Below, piece by piece: positions 41,803 through 50,505 of a stretch of DNA of 64,000 nucleotides. The notes below the pieces were generated by a model. It had not been told where the DNA came from. It saw nothing but the letters and a program-made list of their open reading frames with translations, and did no database searches. The stretch covers positions 124,001 through 188,000 of the forward strand of contig FOLJ01000006.1 in NCBI GenBank assembly GCA_900112325.1, read 5' to 3'. A program made the translations under genes and the position numbers. Source of the stretch: Micromonospora sediminimaris. GTDB taxonomy: Bacteria; Actinomycetota; Actinomycetes; Mycobacteriales; Micromonosporaceae. Positions within the stretch are counted from its first letter, which is position 1, and every line of letters begins with the position of its first letter.

Positions 41803-43101
41803 TCACCCCCGGGAGGTGGCCACCGGCTCGGCCGCCTGCGGGGCGGCGGGCTGCGGGGCGGTCGACTGCACCGTCACCACCGGGGCGGTGCCAGCGGTAC
41901 GCAACGCGACGGCACGCCGTTCCCGCGCGGGCCCGGAGAGCAGGTGGCCCACCGCCATCACCAGCCCGATCGCTGCACAGGCCGCCCAGAGGGTCGCGTT
42001 GCCGGCCTGCTCCCGCACCAGTCCGCCGAGGATCGGCGCCGCCGCTCCGGCGAGCTGCCAGGAGAGCGAGAAGACGCCCTGGTAGCGACCACGCAGCTGG
42101 GTGGGGGAGAGTTCGGCGATGAGGGTGGCGTTGGACGGCGAGTTGAGCATCTCGCCGAGGGTCCAGATCAGCACCGTCAGCCCGTAGAACCAGGCGACCT
42201 CGGCGAACGCGGTCAGCCCGAAGCCCACGCCCATCACCACCGCGGCCAGGGCGAGCACGTGTGAGCGGTTGCGCCCCTTGATCAGCCGGGGCACGAAGAG
42301 TTGACCGGCCACGATCAGCACGCCGTTGAGCGCGATCACCGATCCGTACGTGGCGGGGCTCAGGCCGGAGTCGGCCATCGCGATCGGCAGCATCGAGATG
42401 TGCTGGAGGAACACCAGCGCCCCGAGGAGGTTCAGCGCGACGAAGCCGAGGAACACCCGGTCGGTCAGGATGGTCCGCAGGGCTCTGGCCGGCACGCCGC
42501 CGCGTGGCATGCCGACGGTGACCGTCCGGGTCTCCTTGACCTTCACGAAGATGATCAGTGCGGTGACCACCGTGGTGGCCGCGTTGACCACGAAGAGCAG
42601 CAGGTAACCGGCCTGCGCGGCGAACCCGGCGAGCACGGCGGCGCAGGCGAACCCGAGGTTGATCGCCCAGTAGTTGAGCGAGAAGGCGCGCAGCCGGTCC
42701 CGCTCCGGCACCACGTCGATCATCATGGCGCCGAACGCGGGGCGGGCTGCCTCGGCGAAGAGGCCGAGCAGCAACGCCCCCGCCGCGACCGTCCACAGGT
42801 CACGGGCGAAGCCCATGGCGAGCATCATGGTCGCGGCGCCGAGATGGGCGGTGAGCAGGGTCGGCCGGCGACCCCACCGGTCGGTCAGGGTGCCGCCGGC
42901 GGTGGTGCCGACCGCGCCGCCGACGCCCCAGGCGCCGAGCACCAGCCCGGCCTGCGAGGCGGAGAAGCCGCGTTCCTGGGTCAGGTAGATGGCGAGGAAG
43001 ACCAGGACGAACGAGCCGAGTCGATTGATCAGCGTGCCCGTCCAGAGGTACCAGAAGGTCCTCGGTAGCCCACCTGTGGTGTCCCGGAACCAACCCCGCA
43101 T
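41803..43101 (-). CDS. MFS transporter (second tandem paralogue)
   Basis: The protein has 432 residues from ATG 43101; a TTG at 43161 in frame would add 20 poorly hydrophobic residues. Twelve helices are predicted, with the MFS motif GTLTDRWGRRPTL. It begins RGWFRDTTGGLPRTFWYLWTGTLINRLGSF, aligning with the downstream MFS gene over its whole length, so the pair arose by duplication. The region between this gene and gpm carries the dyad GGTGGT-CGTC-ACCACC (about 43204-43219), a possible operator for one of the two divergent genes. Confidence 0.92.
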   Translation of the reverse strand: MRGWFRDTTGGLPRTFWYLWTGTLINRLGSFVLVFLAIYLTQERGFSASQAGLVLGAWGVGGAVGTTAGGTLTDRWGRRPTLLTAHLGAATMMLAMGFARDLWTVAAGALLLGLFAEAARPAFGAMMIDVVPERDRLRAFSLNYWAINLGFACAAVLAGFAAQAGYLLLFVVNAATTVVTALIIFVKVKETRTVTVGMPRGGVPARALRTILTDRVFLGFVALNLLGALVFLQHISMLPIAMADSGLSPATYGSVIALNGVLIVAGQLFVPRLIKGRNRSHVLALAAVVMGVGFGLTAFAEVAWFYGLTVLIWTLGEMLNSPSNATLIAELSPTQLRGRYQGVFSLSWQLAGAAAPILGGLVREQAGNATLWAACAAIGLVMAVGHLLSGPARERRAVALRTAGTAPVVTVQSTAPQPAAPQAAEPVATSRG

Positions 43102-43248
43102 CGCGCGCACGCCCGCGCCCCCGTTTCCGTAATGCCTGTTGCTCTTTTGGATCCTTACCAACCTAGTGGCGTGCCGGAATCAAGGTCACCTGTATTTCCA
43201 CGTGGTGGTCGTCACCACCCTTCCCGCGCGGGCCAGTACGGGTTGCGG

Positions 43249-43254
43249 CAGGAT
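43249..43254 (+). promoter_or_regulatory. -10 box CAGGAT for the phosphoglycerate mutase gene
   Basis: CAGGAT lies seven bases before ATG 43262. It is a one-base variant of the TAGGAT boxes elsewhere in the window. Confidence 0.45.
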
Positions 43255-43261
43255 GATCGGC

Positions 43262-44029
43262 ATGACAGCTAGCGAGGGGCCCACCGTCGGGACGCTGGTC
43301 CTGCTGCGGCACGGCGAGAGCGACTGGAACGCCAAGAACCTCTTCACCGGCTGGGTCGACGTCGACCTGACCGCGAAGGGGGAGGACGAGGCGCGCCGCG
43401 GCGGCGAGCTGCTGCGCGAACACGGCCTGCTGCCGGACGTGGTGCACACGAGCGTGATGCGCCGCGCCATCCGGACCGCCGAGTTGGCGCTGAACGCCGC
43501 CGACCGGCACTGGATCGCGGTGCGTCGGTCGTGGCGGCTGAACGAGCGTCACTACGGGGCGTTGCAGGGCAAGAACAAGAAGCAGACCCTGGATGAGTAC
43601 GGCGAGGAGCAGTTCATGCTCTGGCGCCGGTCGTACGACACCCCGCCGCCGCCGATCGAGGACGACGACGAGTGGTCGCAGGTGGGTGATCCGCGTTATG
43701 CGCTGCTGCCGACCGAGCTGATGCCGCGTACCGAGTGCCTCAAGGACGTCGTCGAGCGGATGCTGCCGTACTGGTACGACTCGATCGTGCCGGACATCCT
43801 GGCCGGCCGTACGGTGCTGGTGGCCGCGCACGGCAACTCGTTGCGGGCGCTGGTCAAGCACCTGGACCAGATCAGTGACGAGGCCATCGCGAAGCTCAAC
43901 ATCCCCACCGGAATTCCGCTGCGCTACGACCTGGACCCGCTGCTGCGTCCCCAGACGCTGGGCGGCACCTACCTCGACCCGGAGGCCGCCAAGGCGGCCG
44001 CCGCCGCCGTCGCCAACCAGGGCCGCTGA
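43262..44029 (+). CDS. gpmA: 2,3-bisphosphoglycerate-dependent phosphoglycerate mutase
   Basis: The protein has 255 residues from ATG 43262. The catalytic histidine is in [26 protein letters not shown]; other dPGM signatures are [14 protein letters not shown], the acid pair around [13 protein letters not shown], and the second His in [17 protein letters not shown]. It interconverts 3- and 2-phosphoglycerate in glycolysis. Its place before the phoU/senX3-regX3 region matches Rv0489 (gpm1). Confidence 0.97.
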   Translation: MTASEGPTVGTLVLLRHGESDWNAKNLFTGWVDVDLTAKGEDEARRGGELLREHGLLPDVVHTSVMRRAIRTAELALNAADRHWIAVRRSWRLNERHYGALQGKNKKQTLDEYGEEQFMLWRRSYDTPPPPIEDDDEWSQVGDPRYALLPTELMPRTECLKDVVERMLPYWYDSIVPDILAGRTVLVAAHGNSLRALVKHLDQISDEAIAKLNIPTGIPLRYDLDPLLRPQTLGGTYLDPEAAKAAAAAVANQGR

Positions 44030-44093
44030 GCCGACCGAGGACTTCGAGACGGACCCGAGGGGCCCCGGCGCTGGCCGGGGCCCCTCGCCGTGC

Positions 44094-44744
44094 TCAGGGG
44101 GAGGTTACGGGTTCGCCGGTGATCAGGTAGACCACGTGTTCGGCGCTGTTGACCGCGTGGTCGGCGAAGCGCTCGTAGAAGCGACCGAGCAGGGTGGCGT
44201 CGATCGCGGTCTCCACCCCGTACGGCCAGTCCGCGCCGAGCAGCACCCCGAACAAACCCTTGTGCAGCTCGTCCATCGCATCGTCGTCGCTGTCCAGTTC
44301 CGCGGCGAGGTCGGCATCGGGGTGAGCCAGCACCGAGGCGATCTTCTCGGCCATCCGGTCGGCGATGCCCGCCATGTCGGTGAAGACCGGGCGCAGCTCC
44401 GCCGGAACGGCCGGCGACGGGTGCCGGCGCAGCGCGGTCTTGGCCACGTGGTCGGCCAGGTCGCCCATCCGCTCCAGATCGGCGGCCACGTGCAGTGCAG
44501 TGATCATGGCGCGTAGGTCGGAGGCGACCGGTGCCTGGCGGGCCAGCAGGTCACAGACGCGCTCCTCCACCTGGCGGTACAGTCCGTCGATCTCCGCGTC
44601 CCGCTCGATCACGGACTCGGCCGCCCGACGGTCGGCGGTGAGCAGGGCCCGGGTCGCCTGCCGCAGTGCCGCCCGAACTCCCTCGGCCATCTCGACCAGC
44701 AGTTGGCTCACGGCCTCAAGTTCGGCCCGGAACTCGTCGCGCAT
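44094..44744 (-). CDS. phoU: PhoU-family phosphate signalling protein
   Basis: The protein has 216 residues from ATG 44744 with AGGA seven bases upstream; a GTG at 44750 is also possible. Two PhoU three-helix repeats are evident: FRAELEAVSQLLVEMAEGVRAALRQATRAL..IDGLYRQVEERVCDLLARQAPVASDLRAMITALHVAADLERMGDLADHVAK, and the second copy ending LLGRFYERFADHAVNSAEHVVYLI, each with an E-R-(M/F)-x-D-x-A metal motif. PhoU restrains the phosphate-starvation kinase. It is divergent from senX3, as in many actinobacteria. Confidence 0.95.
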   Translation of the reverse strand: MRDEFRAELEAVSQLLVEMAEGVRAALRQATRALLTADRRAAESVIERDAEIDGLYRQVEERVCDLLARQAPVASDLRAMITALHVAADLERMGDLADHVAKTALRRHPSPAVPAELRPVFTDMAGIADRMAEKIASVLAHPDADLAAELDSDDDAMDELHKGLFGVLLGADWPYGVETAIDATLLGRFYERFADHAVNSAEHVVYLITGEPVTSP

Positions 44745-44830
44745 TGTCACGTCCTGTCCGTCGGTGCCGGCGAGCCCGCCGGCGGGATTTCCGCAGGTGC
44801 GCCGTCAAGCTATGACGCCCGGGCGGATCG

Positions 44831-44943
44831 GAGGTGAACGCCGATGAACTACGCCGGACGCGCGAGTGAACTTTCCCGGAAGTGAGAGTGCTTCGTCCTG
44901 TTCTGGGCGATAGCCAGGTTAACAATGACCATACGATCGCCGA
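44831..44943 (+). promoter_or_regulatory. phoU-senX3 intergenic control region
   Basis: TGAAC occurs at 44835, 44845 and 44867, all in one orientation; GTTCAC/GTGAAC is the core of PhoP/RegX3 boxes. A GGAGG at 44830-44834 precedes ATG 44844 by nine bases. A -10 box TACGAT (44932-44937) lies six bases before the senX3 GTG, giving a leaderless mRNA. Confidence 0.5.
44844..44885 (+). CDS. Possible 13-residue leader ORF upstream of senX3
   Basis: ATG 44844 runs 13 codons (MNYAGRASELSRK) to TGA 44885 and is preceded by a perfect GGAGG. It lies upstream of the expected leaderless senX3 start, so it would be translated only from a longer transcript. The ribosome-site resemblance may instead come from the regulator box GGTGAAC. 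Confidence 0.2.
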   Translation: MNYAGRASELSRK

Positions 44944-46176
44944 GTGACGTGGGCGGTGACGGTGGGCGTGGCTGCGGCCCTGGTGGTCGGGGTGGCCGTC
45001 GGCCTGTGGTTGTCCCGGTTCGGTAAGGGGAGGCTCGCGATCGTCGACGAAGTGCAGGTCGGGCTCGGCCGCCGCGCGATCGATTCGCTGCGCGCGGGGG
45101 TCGTGGTGCTCGACGCGGACGATGTGCCCGTACTGGTCAATCCGGCGGCGCGGGCGATGGGACTGCTGCGGACCGGTGGGCGGCCGGGTTCGATCATGGC
45201 GCATCCGCTGATTCGTACCCTGGCGGGGCAGGTACGGCGCACCGGCGTGCGGCGCGAGATCGAGCTCGACCTGCCCCGAGGCCGCGACAACGCCGGGGAG
45301 AACCCGCTCGGCGTGCACCTGCGAGCGATGGGGCTGGGCAACGGCTACATCGCGGTGGAGGCGGCCGACGTGACCGAGTCGCACCGGTTGGCGAGGGTGC
45401 GCCGAGACTTCGTGGCCAACGTCAGTCACGAACTGAAGACCCCGATCGGCGCGTTGCAACTGCTCGCCGAGGCACTGCTGGACGCCACCGAGCCGGCCGA
45501 CGAGGGGCGTCCGGATCTCTCCGAGGACCTGATCGCCGCCCGGCGGTTCGCCGAACGTATCCAGCACGAGTCGACCCGGTTGGGGCGGTTGGTGCAGGAG
45601 TTGCTGGAGCTGACCCGACTCCAGGGTGCCGAACCGCAGCCGGCCCCCGAGCCGGTCGGGGTGGACTGGGTGATCTCCGAGGTGATCGATCGCACCCGGA
45701 CCGCCGCCGCCGCCCGCCGGATCGAGGTCACCGTCGAAGCGGAGCGGGGCCTGACCGTGTACGGCAGCGACAACCAACTCGCCACCGCGGTGGCGAACCT
45801 GGTGGAGAACGCCCTCAACTACTCCGGCGAGGACACGACGGTACGCATCGCCGCCCGGGCCGCCGGAGAGCAGGTGGAGATCGCGGTCACCGACCAGGGC
45901 ATCGGCATCGCCCCTACCGACGTCGACCGCATCTTCGAGCGGTTCTACCGCGCCGATCAGGCGCGCTCGCGGGCAACCGGCGGCACCGGCCTCGGGCTGG
46001 CGATCGTCAAGCACATCGCGAGCAACCATGGCGGTCGGGTGGAGGTGGCGAGCACTCTTGGTGGTGGGTCGACGTTCACTCTCCGGCTGCCCGCTCGCCC
46101 GCCGGACGACCTGCTGGCGACACTGCCGCCTGCTGGGATCGAGCCCGGTCCGACCGATGAAGGGAAACGCCGTTGA
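44944..46176 (+). CDS. senX3: Phosphate-responsive sensor histidine kinase
   Basis: The protein has 410 residues from GTG 44944. There is one N-terminal membrane segment (VTVGVAAALVVGVAVGLWL), then a PAS-like sensor region (residues about 35-150), the HisKA box DFVANVSHELKTPIGALQLLAEALLDA with phospho-acceptor His, and the ATP-binding N, G1, F and G2 boxes (ATAVANLVENALNYS, VTDQGIGIAPTDVDRIFERFYRAD, GGTGLGLAIVKHI). With one membrane segment and a PAS domain it matches SenX3/PhoR of actinobacteria, which respond to phosphate through the Pst system and PhoU. The stop overlaps the regX3 start (TTGA). Confidence 0.95.
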   Translation: MTWAVTVGVAAALVVGVAVGLWLSRFGKGRLAIVDEVQVGLGRRAIDSLRAGVVVLDADDVPVLVNPAARAMGLLRTGGRPGSIMAHPLIRTLAGQVRRTGVRREIELDLPRGRDNAGENPLGVHLRAMGLGNGYIAVEAADVTESHRLARVRRDFVANVSHELKTPIGALQLLAEALLDATEPADEGRPDLSEDLIAARRFAERIQHESTRLGRLVQELLELTRLQGAEPQPAPEPVGVDWVISEVIDRTRTAAAARRIEVTVEAERGLTVYGSDNQLATAVANLVENALNYSGEDTTVRIAARAAGEQVEIAVTDQGIGIAPTDVDRIFERFYRADQARSRATGGTGLGLAIVKHIASNHGGRVEVASTLGGGSTFTLRLPARPPDDLLATLPPAGIEPGPTDEGKRR

Positions 46177-46856
46177 GTCGCGTTCTGGTGGTCGAGGACG
46201 AGGAGTCGTTCTCGGACGCACTGTCGTACATGCTCCGCAAGGAGGGGTTCGAGGTTTCCGTGGCCGCCACGGGGACGTCGGCTCTCACCGAGTTCGACCG
46301 GACCGGTGCCGACATCGTCCTGCTCGACCTGATGCTGCCGGAGATGTCCGGTACCGAGGTCTGCCGGCAGCTGCGCCAGCGCTCGCACGTGCCGATCATC
46401 ATGGTCACCGCTCGGGACAGTGAGATCGACAAGGTGGTCGGCCTGGAGATCGGGGCGGACGACTACGTGACCAAGCCGTACTCTCCCCGGGAACTGGTCG
46501 CCCGGATCCGCGCGGTGCTGCGCCGGCAGAGCCCGGAGGCACCCGAGTCGGGCGCGCCGACGCTCGCCGCCGGGCCGGTCCGGATGGACATCGAGCGGCA
46601 CGTGGTGACCGTGGACGGCGGCGCGGTGCAGTTGCCGCTCAAGGAGTTCGAACTGCTTGAGCTGCTGCTGCGCAACGCGGGCCGGGTGCTCACCCGAGGG
46701 CAGTTGATCGACCGCGTCTGGGGTGCCGACTACGTCGGCGACACGAAGACGCTTGACGTGCACGTGAAGCGGCTGCGCTCCAAGATCGAGCCGGAGCCTT
46801 CCACCCCGCGCCACATCGTCACGGTGCGCGGTCTCGGCTACAAGTTCGAGCCCTGA
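46173..46856 (+). CDS. regX3: OmpR/PhoB-type response regulator
   Basis: The protein has 227 residues from TTG 46173, with AAGGGAAA as ribosome site and four-base overlap with senX3. The receiver has D9-E10, phospho-acceptor Asp52 (IVLLDLMLPEMSG) and Lys in YVTKPYSPREL. The C-terminal winged helix is complete (VQLPLKEFELLELLLRNAGRVLTRGQLIDRVWG..TKTLDVHVKRLRSKIE). It activates phosphate-starvation genes. No stand-alone terminator hairpin follows, only the large inverted repeat at 46953-47109. Confidence 0.96.
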   Translation: MSRVLVVEDEESFSDALSYMLRKEGFEVSVAATGTSALTEFDRTGADIVLLDLMLPEMSGTEVCRQLRQRSHVPIIMVTARDSEIDKVVGLEIGADDYVTKPYSPRELVARIRAVLRRQSPEAPESGAPTLAAGPVRMDIERHVVTVDGGAVQLPLKEFELLELLLRNAGRVLTRGQLIDRVWGADYVGDTKTLDVHVKRLRSKIEPEPSTPRHIVTVRGLGYKFEP

Positions 46857-47187
46857 TCGGCCCTGAGCCGCCCCGGCTCGTGACTGCCATTGTTGATGAC
46901 GATCTGTCACTGGCTCGGCGTGGTTGCTTTGGGTGACGCCGCAGCCACCTACCCAACCCCCTACTCGACCCCTTTGCTCTGCTTACGTATACGCACAACT
47001 CGCTGAACAGGACTTGACCGGGCCGCTCTCGCGGCTAGAGGCGAGACGCAGACCACAGAGAGTCACCTGTGCGTATAGGTAAGCAGAGCAAAGGTGGCAA
47101 GGGGGTTGGTCGGGTCGGGTGCGGATATTTACCTGGTGTGACGACCTGCTCCGGCGCGCCGTCAGCGACCGGCAGGCGGACTCCGTG
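46857..47187. other. 331-bp convergent intergenic region
   Basis: It lies between regX3 and the convergent Cys-rich gene. Almost all of it is taken up by a long inverted repeat (46953-47109). No frame looks coding and no promoter is evident. Confidence 0.7.
46953..47109. repeat. Long inverted repeat between convergent genes
   Basis: The inner 27-bp arms (46971-46997, beginning CCTTTGCTCTGCTTACGTAT, and 47068-47094) match with one mismatch. The outer 10-bp arms CCAACCCCCT (46953-46962) and AGGGGGTTGG (47100-47109) extend the stem past a bulge. The 70-base centre includes a small CTCGC/GCGAG hairpin. The arm is AT-richer than its surroundings. Confidence 0.9.
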
Positions 47188-47997
47188 TCAGGCGCCGTCT
47201 GCCGGGTGCGGGGCGACGAGGCCCTGCCGGGTCCGCGCCGCGCACAGCTCGGCCAGCCTGGCGTACGCCGGCTCGCCGATGAGCGCGGTCAATTCCGGGG
47301 CGTACGACAGATACATCGGGTCGGCCCCGACGTGCGCGTCGGTGGAGGAGGTGCACCACCAGTCGAGGTCGTGCCCACCGGCACCCCAGCCACGCCGATC
47401 GAACTCGGCAAGCGTGGACACCAGCACCTTCGTGTTGTCCGGCCGCTTCACCCACTCCTGATCACGGCGGATCGGCAGCTGCCAGCACACGTCCGGCTTG
47501 TACTCCAGCGGATGCGCCCCGTCGCGCAGCGCCTGGGCGTGCAGCGCGCAGCCGCTCCCGCCCGGGAAGTCCGCGTCGTTGAGGAAGACGCAGGGCCCGT
47601 CCGCTTCCCGGGTGGCGGTCCGCCGGGCCGGGTTCTTGCCGTCGACGGTGTCGTTCTCGGTCCAGTTCTTGAACCCACGCCGATAGTGCTGCCAGGTCTG
47701 CGGGGTCAGCCGCTTCACCGCGGCCCGTACCCGCGACTCGTCGTCGGAGTCGGTGAAGAACGCGCCGTGCGAGCAACAACCGTCGGCCGACCGGCCGGCG
47801 ATGATGCCGTGGCAGCCCCGGCCGAAGATGCACGTCCACCGGGACAGCAACCAGGTGAGGTCGGCCCGGATCAGATGCCGCTCGTCCGCCGGGTCGACGA
47901 ACTCGATCCACTCCCGGGGGAAGTCCAGCGGCACCTCCCGGCTGCGCGGGTCGGTCGGGTCGTCCACCAGCACGCGGAGTTCGATCTGCCCTGTCAC
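47188..47997 (-). CDS. Cys-rich conserved protein (Rv0495c-like)
   Basis: The protein has 269 residues from GTG 47997, fixed by a TACGCT box six bases upstream. Cysteines are clustered: [46 protein letters not shown] and DWWC, suggesting a metal or iron-sulfur site similar to YkgJ-type cysteine clusters. Its position between regX3 and the Ppx gene matches Rv0495c of M. tuberculosis. The function is unknown. It is divergent from the Ppx gene. Confidence 0.85.
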   Translation of the reverse strand: MTGQIELRVLVDDPTDPRSREVPLDFPREWIEFVDPADERHLIRADLTWLLSRWTCIFGRGCHGIIAGRSADGCCSHGAFFTDSDDESRVRAAVKRLTPQTWQHYRRGFKNWTENDTVDGKNPARRTATREADGPCVFLNDADFPGGSGCALHAQALRDGAHPLEYKPDVCWQLPIRRDQEWVKRPDNTKVLVSTLAEFDRRGWGAGGHDLDWWCTSSTDAHVGADPMYLSYAPELTALIGEPAYARLAELCAARTRQGLVAPHPADGA

Positions 47998-48003
47998 CCG
48001 GCC

Positions 48004-48063
48004 AGCGTACGCGCGGTGCGGCGGGCAGGTCGCCGAGTGACGCGAACCGGGTGGGCCTAGGGT
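48004..48063. promoter_or_regulatory. Divergent leaderless promoters, Cys-rich gene and ppx
   Basis: On the minus strand TACGCT (48009-48004) lies six bases before GTG 47997. On the plus strand TAGGGT (48058-48063) lies six bases before ATG 48070. Only 72 bases separate the two start codons. Confidence 0.6.
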
Positions 48064-48069
48064 TCTTCC

Positions 48070-49014
48070 ATGCGACTGGGTGTCCTCGACGTTGGTTCCA
48101 ACACGGTGCACCTGCTGGTGGTCGACGCCCACCGCGGCGCGCACCCGTGGCCGGCGCATTCGGAGAAGGCCGTGCTGCGTCTCGCCGAGCAGATCGGCCC
48201 GGACGGCGCGCTCCGCGAGGCCGGCGCGGACGCCCTGGTCAAGGCGGTCGAGGCGGCGCGTACGTCGGCTGCCGGCCTGGAGGTGGACGACCTGATCGCC
48301 TTCGCCACCTCCGCGGTGCGTGACGCCACCAACGCGGCCGACGTCCTGACCCGGGTGCGGGACTCCACCGGCGTACGGCTGGAGGTGCTCTCGGGCGCCG
48401 ACGAGGCGCGGATGACCTTCCTCGCGGTCCGGCGGTGGTTCGGTTGGTCCGCCGGGCGGCTGCTGGTGCTGGACATCGGTGGCGGCTCGCTGGAGATCGC
48501 GGCCGGCATCGACGAGGACCCGGACGTCGCGGTGTCGCTGCCCCTGGGCGCCGGTCGGCTGACCCGCGACCGGCTCGGGGTGGATCCGGAAAGCACCGTC
48601 CCGCCCGCACCGGAGACGGTGGAGGAACTGCGGCAGTACGTCGACGCCCACCTCGATCCGGTGGTCGAGCGGATGACCGAGGTGGGTTGGGAACGGCCGG
48701 TGGCCACCTCCAAGACCTTCCGTACGCTGGCCCGGCTCGCCGGTGCGGCACCCAGCGGTGCCGGGCTCTGGGCCCGACGCCGACTCACCCGGTCCGGGCT
48801 GCGACAGGTGCTCGGCTTCATCCGGCACATCCCACCGGCGCAGCTCGTCGAGTTGGAGGGGGTCAGCGCCGGGCGTGCCCACCAGCTGCTGGCCGGTGCC
48901 GTGGTCGCCGAGTCGGTGATGCGTCGACTCGGCGTGGACTCCCTGGACGTGTGTCCGTGGGCACTGCGGGAGGGCGTGATTCTCAGCCGGATGGATCGAC
49001 TGGCTCCGGTGTGA
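48070..49014 (+). CDS. Ppx/GppA-family phosphatase
   Basis: The protein has 314 residues from ATG. The actin-like ATPase fold starts with [22 protein letters not shown] (phosphate-1 loop), followed by [34 protein letters not shown] and [16 protein letters not shown] (phosphate-2 loop). At 314 residues it is the short actinobacterial type lacking the extra HD domain. It degrades polyphosphate or hydrolyses pppGpp. The neighbourhood with senX3-regX3 links it to phosphate stress, as does Rv0496. Confidence 0.95.
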   Translation: MRLGVLDVGSNTVHLLVVDAHRGAHPWPAHSEKAVLRLAEQIGPDGALREAGADALVKAVEAARTSAAGLEVDDLIAFATSAVRDATNAADVLTRVRDSTGVRLEVLSGADEARMTFLAVRRWFGWSAGRLLVLDIGGGSLEIAAGIDEDPDVAVSLPLGAGRLTRDRLGVDPESTVPPAPETVEELRQYVDAHLDPVVERMTEVGWERPVATSKTFRTLARLAGAAPSGAGLWARRRLTRSGLRQVLGFIRHIPPAQLVELEGVSAGRAHQLLAGAVVAESVMRRLGVDSLDVCPWALREGVILSRMDRLAPV

Positions 49015-49076
49015 TCCCCGTCGTCCTCGCTGTCCGATTTACGTACTCTCGTCAGGGTGTCTGAATGCGCGGCGGC

Positions 49077-49082
49077 TACCCT
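49077..49082 (+). promoter_or_regulatory. -10 box TACCCT for the TIM-barrel gene
   Basis: TACCCT lies seven bases before GTG 49090 and sets that start over the in-frame candidate at 49057. Confidence 0.5.
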
Positions 49083-49089
49083 CGGTGGT

Positions 49090-49896
49090 GTGACTTCCCG
49101 CGTCCCGGTGCTCCTGTCCAGTTCCTCGGTCTTCCCTGAGCGGACCGCGGCGGCGTTTCAGCTGGCCGCGACCCACGGCTACGACGGCCTTGAGGTGATG
49201 GTGTGGACCGACGCGGTCAGCCAGGACGCGGGCGCGCTGCGCGGACTCTCCGATCACTACGGGGTGCCGGTGCTCTCCGTGCACGCTCCGTGTCTGCTGG
49301 TCACGCAGCGGGTGTGGAGCCCTGATCCGTGGGAGCGGCTCCGCCGGGCGGCGGTGCTCGCCGAGACGCTTGAAGCGCCGACCGTCGTGGTGCACCCGCC
49401 GTTCACCTGGCAGCGGGATTACGCGCGAGGCTTCGCCGAAGGGCTGGACCGGGTGGCCGGCGAGTTCGGTGGCCTGCGGTTCGCGGTGGAGAACATGTAC
49501 CCGGTACGGATGGCCGGCCGCCAGTTCGTCCCGTACGTGCCCGGTTGGGATCCCACCGAAGCCGGTTACGCCTCGTACACCCTCGACCTGTCGCACTGCG
49601 CGGCCTCGCACACCGACGCGTTGGCGATGGCCGACCGGATGGGCGACGGTCTGGCGCACGTGCACCTCGGTGACGGCACCGGCGAGGGACGCGACGAGCA
49701 CCTGGTGCCGGGACGCGGCAACCAGCCCTGCGCCGAGCTGCTGCGCTCGTTGGCCGGGCGGGGCTTCACCGGCTCGGTGGCGGTGGAGGTGACCACCCGG
49801 GGTGCGAAGAGCCGACAGGTCCGCGAGGCGGATCTGCGCGAGGCGCTGGCGTTCGCCCGTCAGCACCTCAGCACGCCGTCCCCGGTCGACGCCTGA
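49090..49896 (+). CDS. TIM-barrel sugar phosphate isomerase/epimerase-like protein (Rv0498-like)
   Basis: The protein has 268 residues from GTG 49090. AP-endonuclease-2/xylose-isomerase-like barrel motifs are [75 protein letters not shown] and [11 protein letters not shown], providing Glu/His/Asp metal ligands. The substrate is unknown. Position after Ppx matches Rv0498. Proline synthesis and other genes that follow in mycobacteria are not here. Confidence 0.9.
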   Translation: MTSRVPVLLSSSSVFPERTAAAFQLAATHGYDGLEVMVWTDAVSQDAGALRGLSDHYGVPVLSVHAPCLLVTQRVWSPDPWERLRRAAVLAETLEAPTVVVHPPFTWQRDYARGFAEGLDRVAGEFGGLRFAVENMYPVRMAGRQFVPYVPGWDPTEAGYASYTLDLSHCAASHTDALAMADRMGDGLAHVHLGDGTGEGRDEHLVPGRGNQPCAELLRSLAGRGFTGSVAVEVTTRGAKSRQVREADLREALAFARQHLSTPSPVDA

Positions 49897-49929
49897 GCAT
49901 CGGTTCCGACCGTCCCGGGCCACGCCAGG

Positions 49930-50487
49930 TCAGGAAACCGGTGTCAGCGGGTCCGGCTGGCTGGGCACGGCGGCCCGCTTGCGGGCCCGGTGGGCGGCCA
50001 CGTGCGAGCGGGTGGCGCAGCGCTCCGAGCAGAACCGCCGGCAGCAGTTCGATGAGGTGTCCAGGTAGACGTTGCCGCAGCGGTCGTCGGCGCAGACGCC
50101 GAATCGGGCGCTGCCGTACTCGCACAGCCACACCGACAGGCCCCACACCGCGCCGGCCAGATACTCCGAACTGACCGATGCACCCCGGCTGGTCACGTGC
50201 ATGTGCCAGTCGCTGGAGTCGTGCCCCGAGATGCGCGGCTGCACCGGGAATGCCTCCAGCAGGGAGTTCAACTCGCCCACCGCCTCGACGTCCCGCCCCG
50301 AGGTGCCGTACTCGAAGACGTCGCGCAGTCGCTTCTGCGCGCGCCGGAAGGTCGGCAGGTCCCGTTCCGCGACCTCGTGGCGCATCCACTCCTGGTCGTC
50401 GCAGAAGATGGCGCGCAGATCGTCGAGGTCGTCCAGGCGCGCGTTGACGAGGTCAACCCCGGTCCGGGCGTACGCGTCGAAGTTCAC
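49930..50487 (-). CDS. CGNR zinc-finger (ABATE) protein
   Basis: The protein has 185 residues from GTG 50487. The N-terminal ABATE domain (VDLVNARLDDLDDLRAIFCDD..ELNSLLEAFPVQPRI) is followed by the CGNR zinc finger RFGVCADDRCGNVYLDTSSNCCRRFCSERCATRSHVAAHRARKR with six or more cysteines. CGNR proteins are suspected transcription or RNA-binding regulators in stress. It has its own -10 box (TACCGT, 50499-50494, six bases before GTG). Confidence 0.93.
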   Translation of the reverse strand: MNFDAYARTGVDLVNARLDDLDDLRAIFCDDQEWMRHEVAERDLPTFRRAQKRLRDVFEYGTSGRDVEAVGELNSLLEAFPVQPRISGHDSSDWHMHVTSRGASVSSEYLAGAVWGLSVWLCEYGSARFGVCADDRCGNVYLDTSSNCCRRFCSERCATRSHVAAHRARKRAAVPSQPDPLTPVS

Positions 50488-50493
50488 GCCCCA

Positions 50494-50499
50494 ACGGTA
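50494..50499 (-). promoter_or_regulatory. -10 box TACCGT for the CGNR gene
   Basis: On the minus strand TACCGT is followed by TGGGGC and GTG 50487, a six-base leaderless spacing. Confidence 0.45.
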
Positions 50500-50505
50500 G
50501 ACGAC

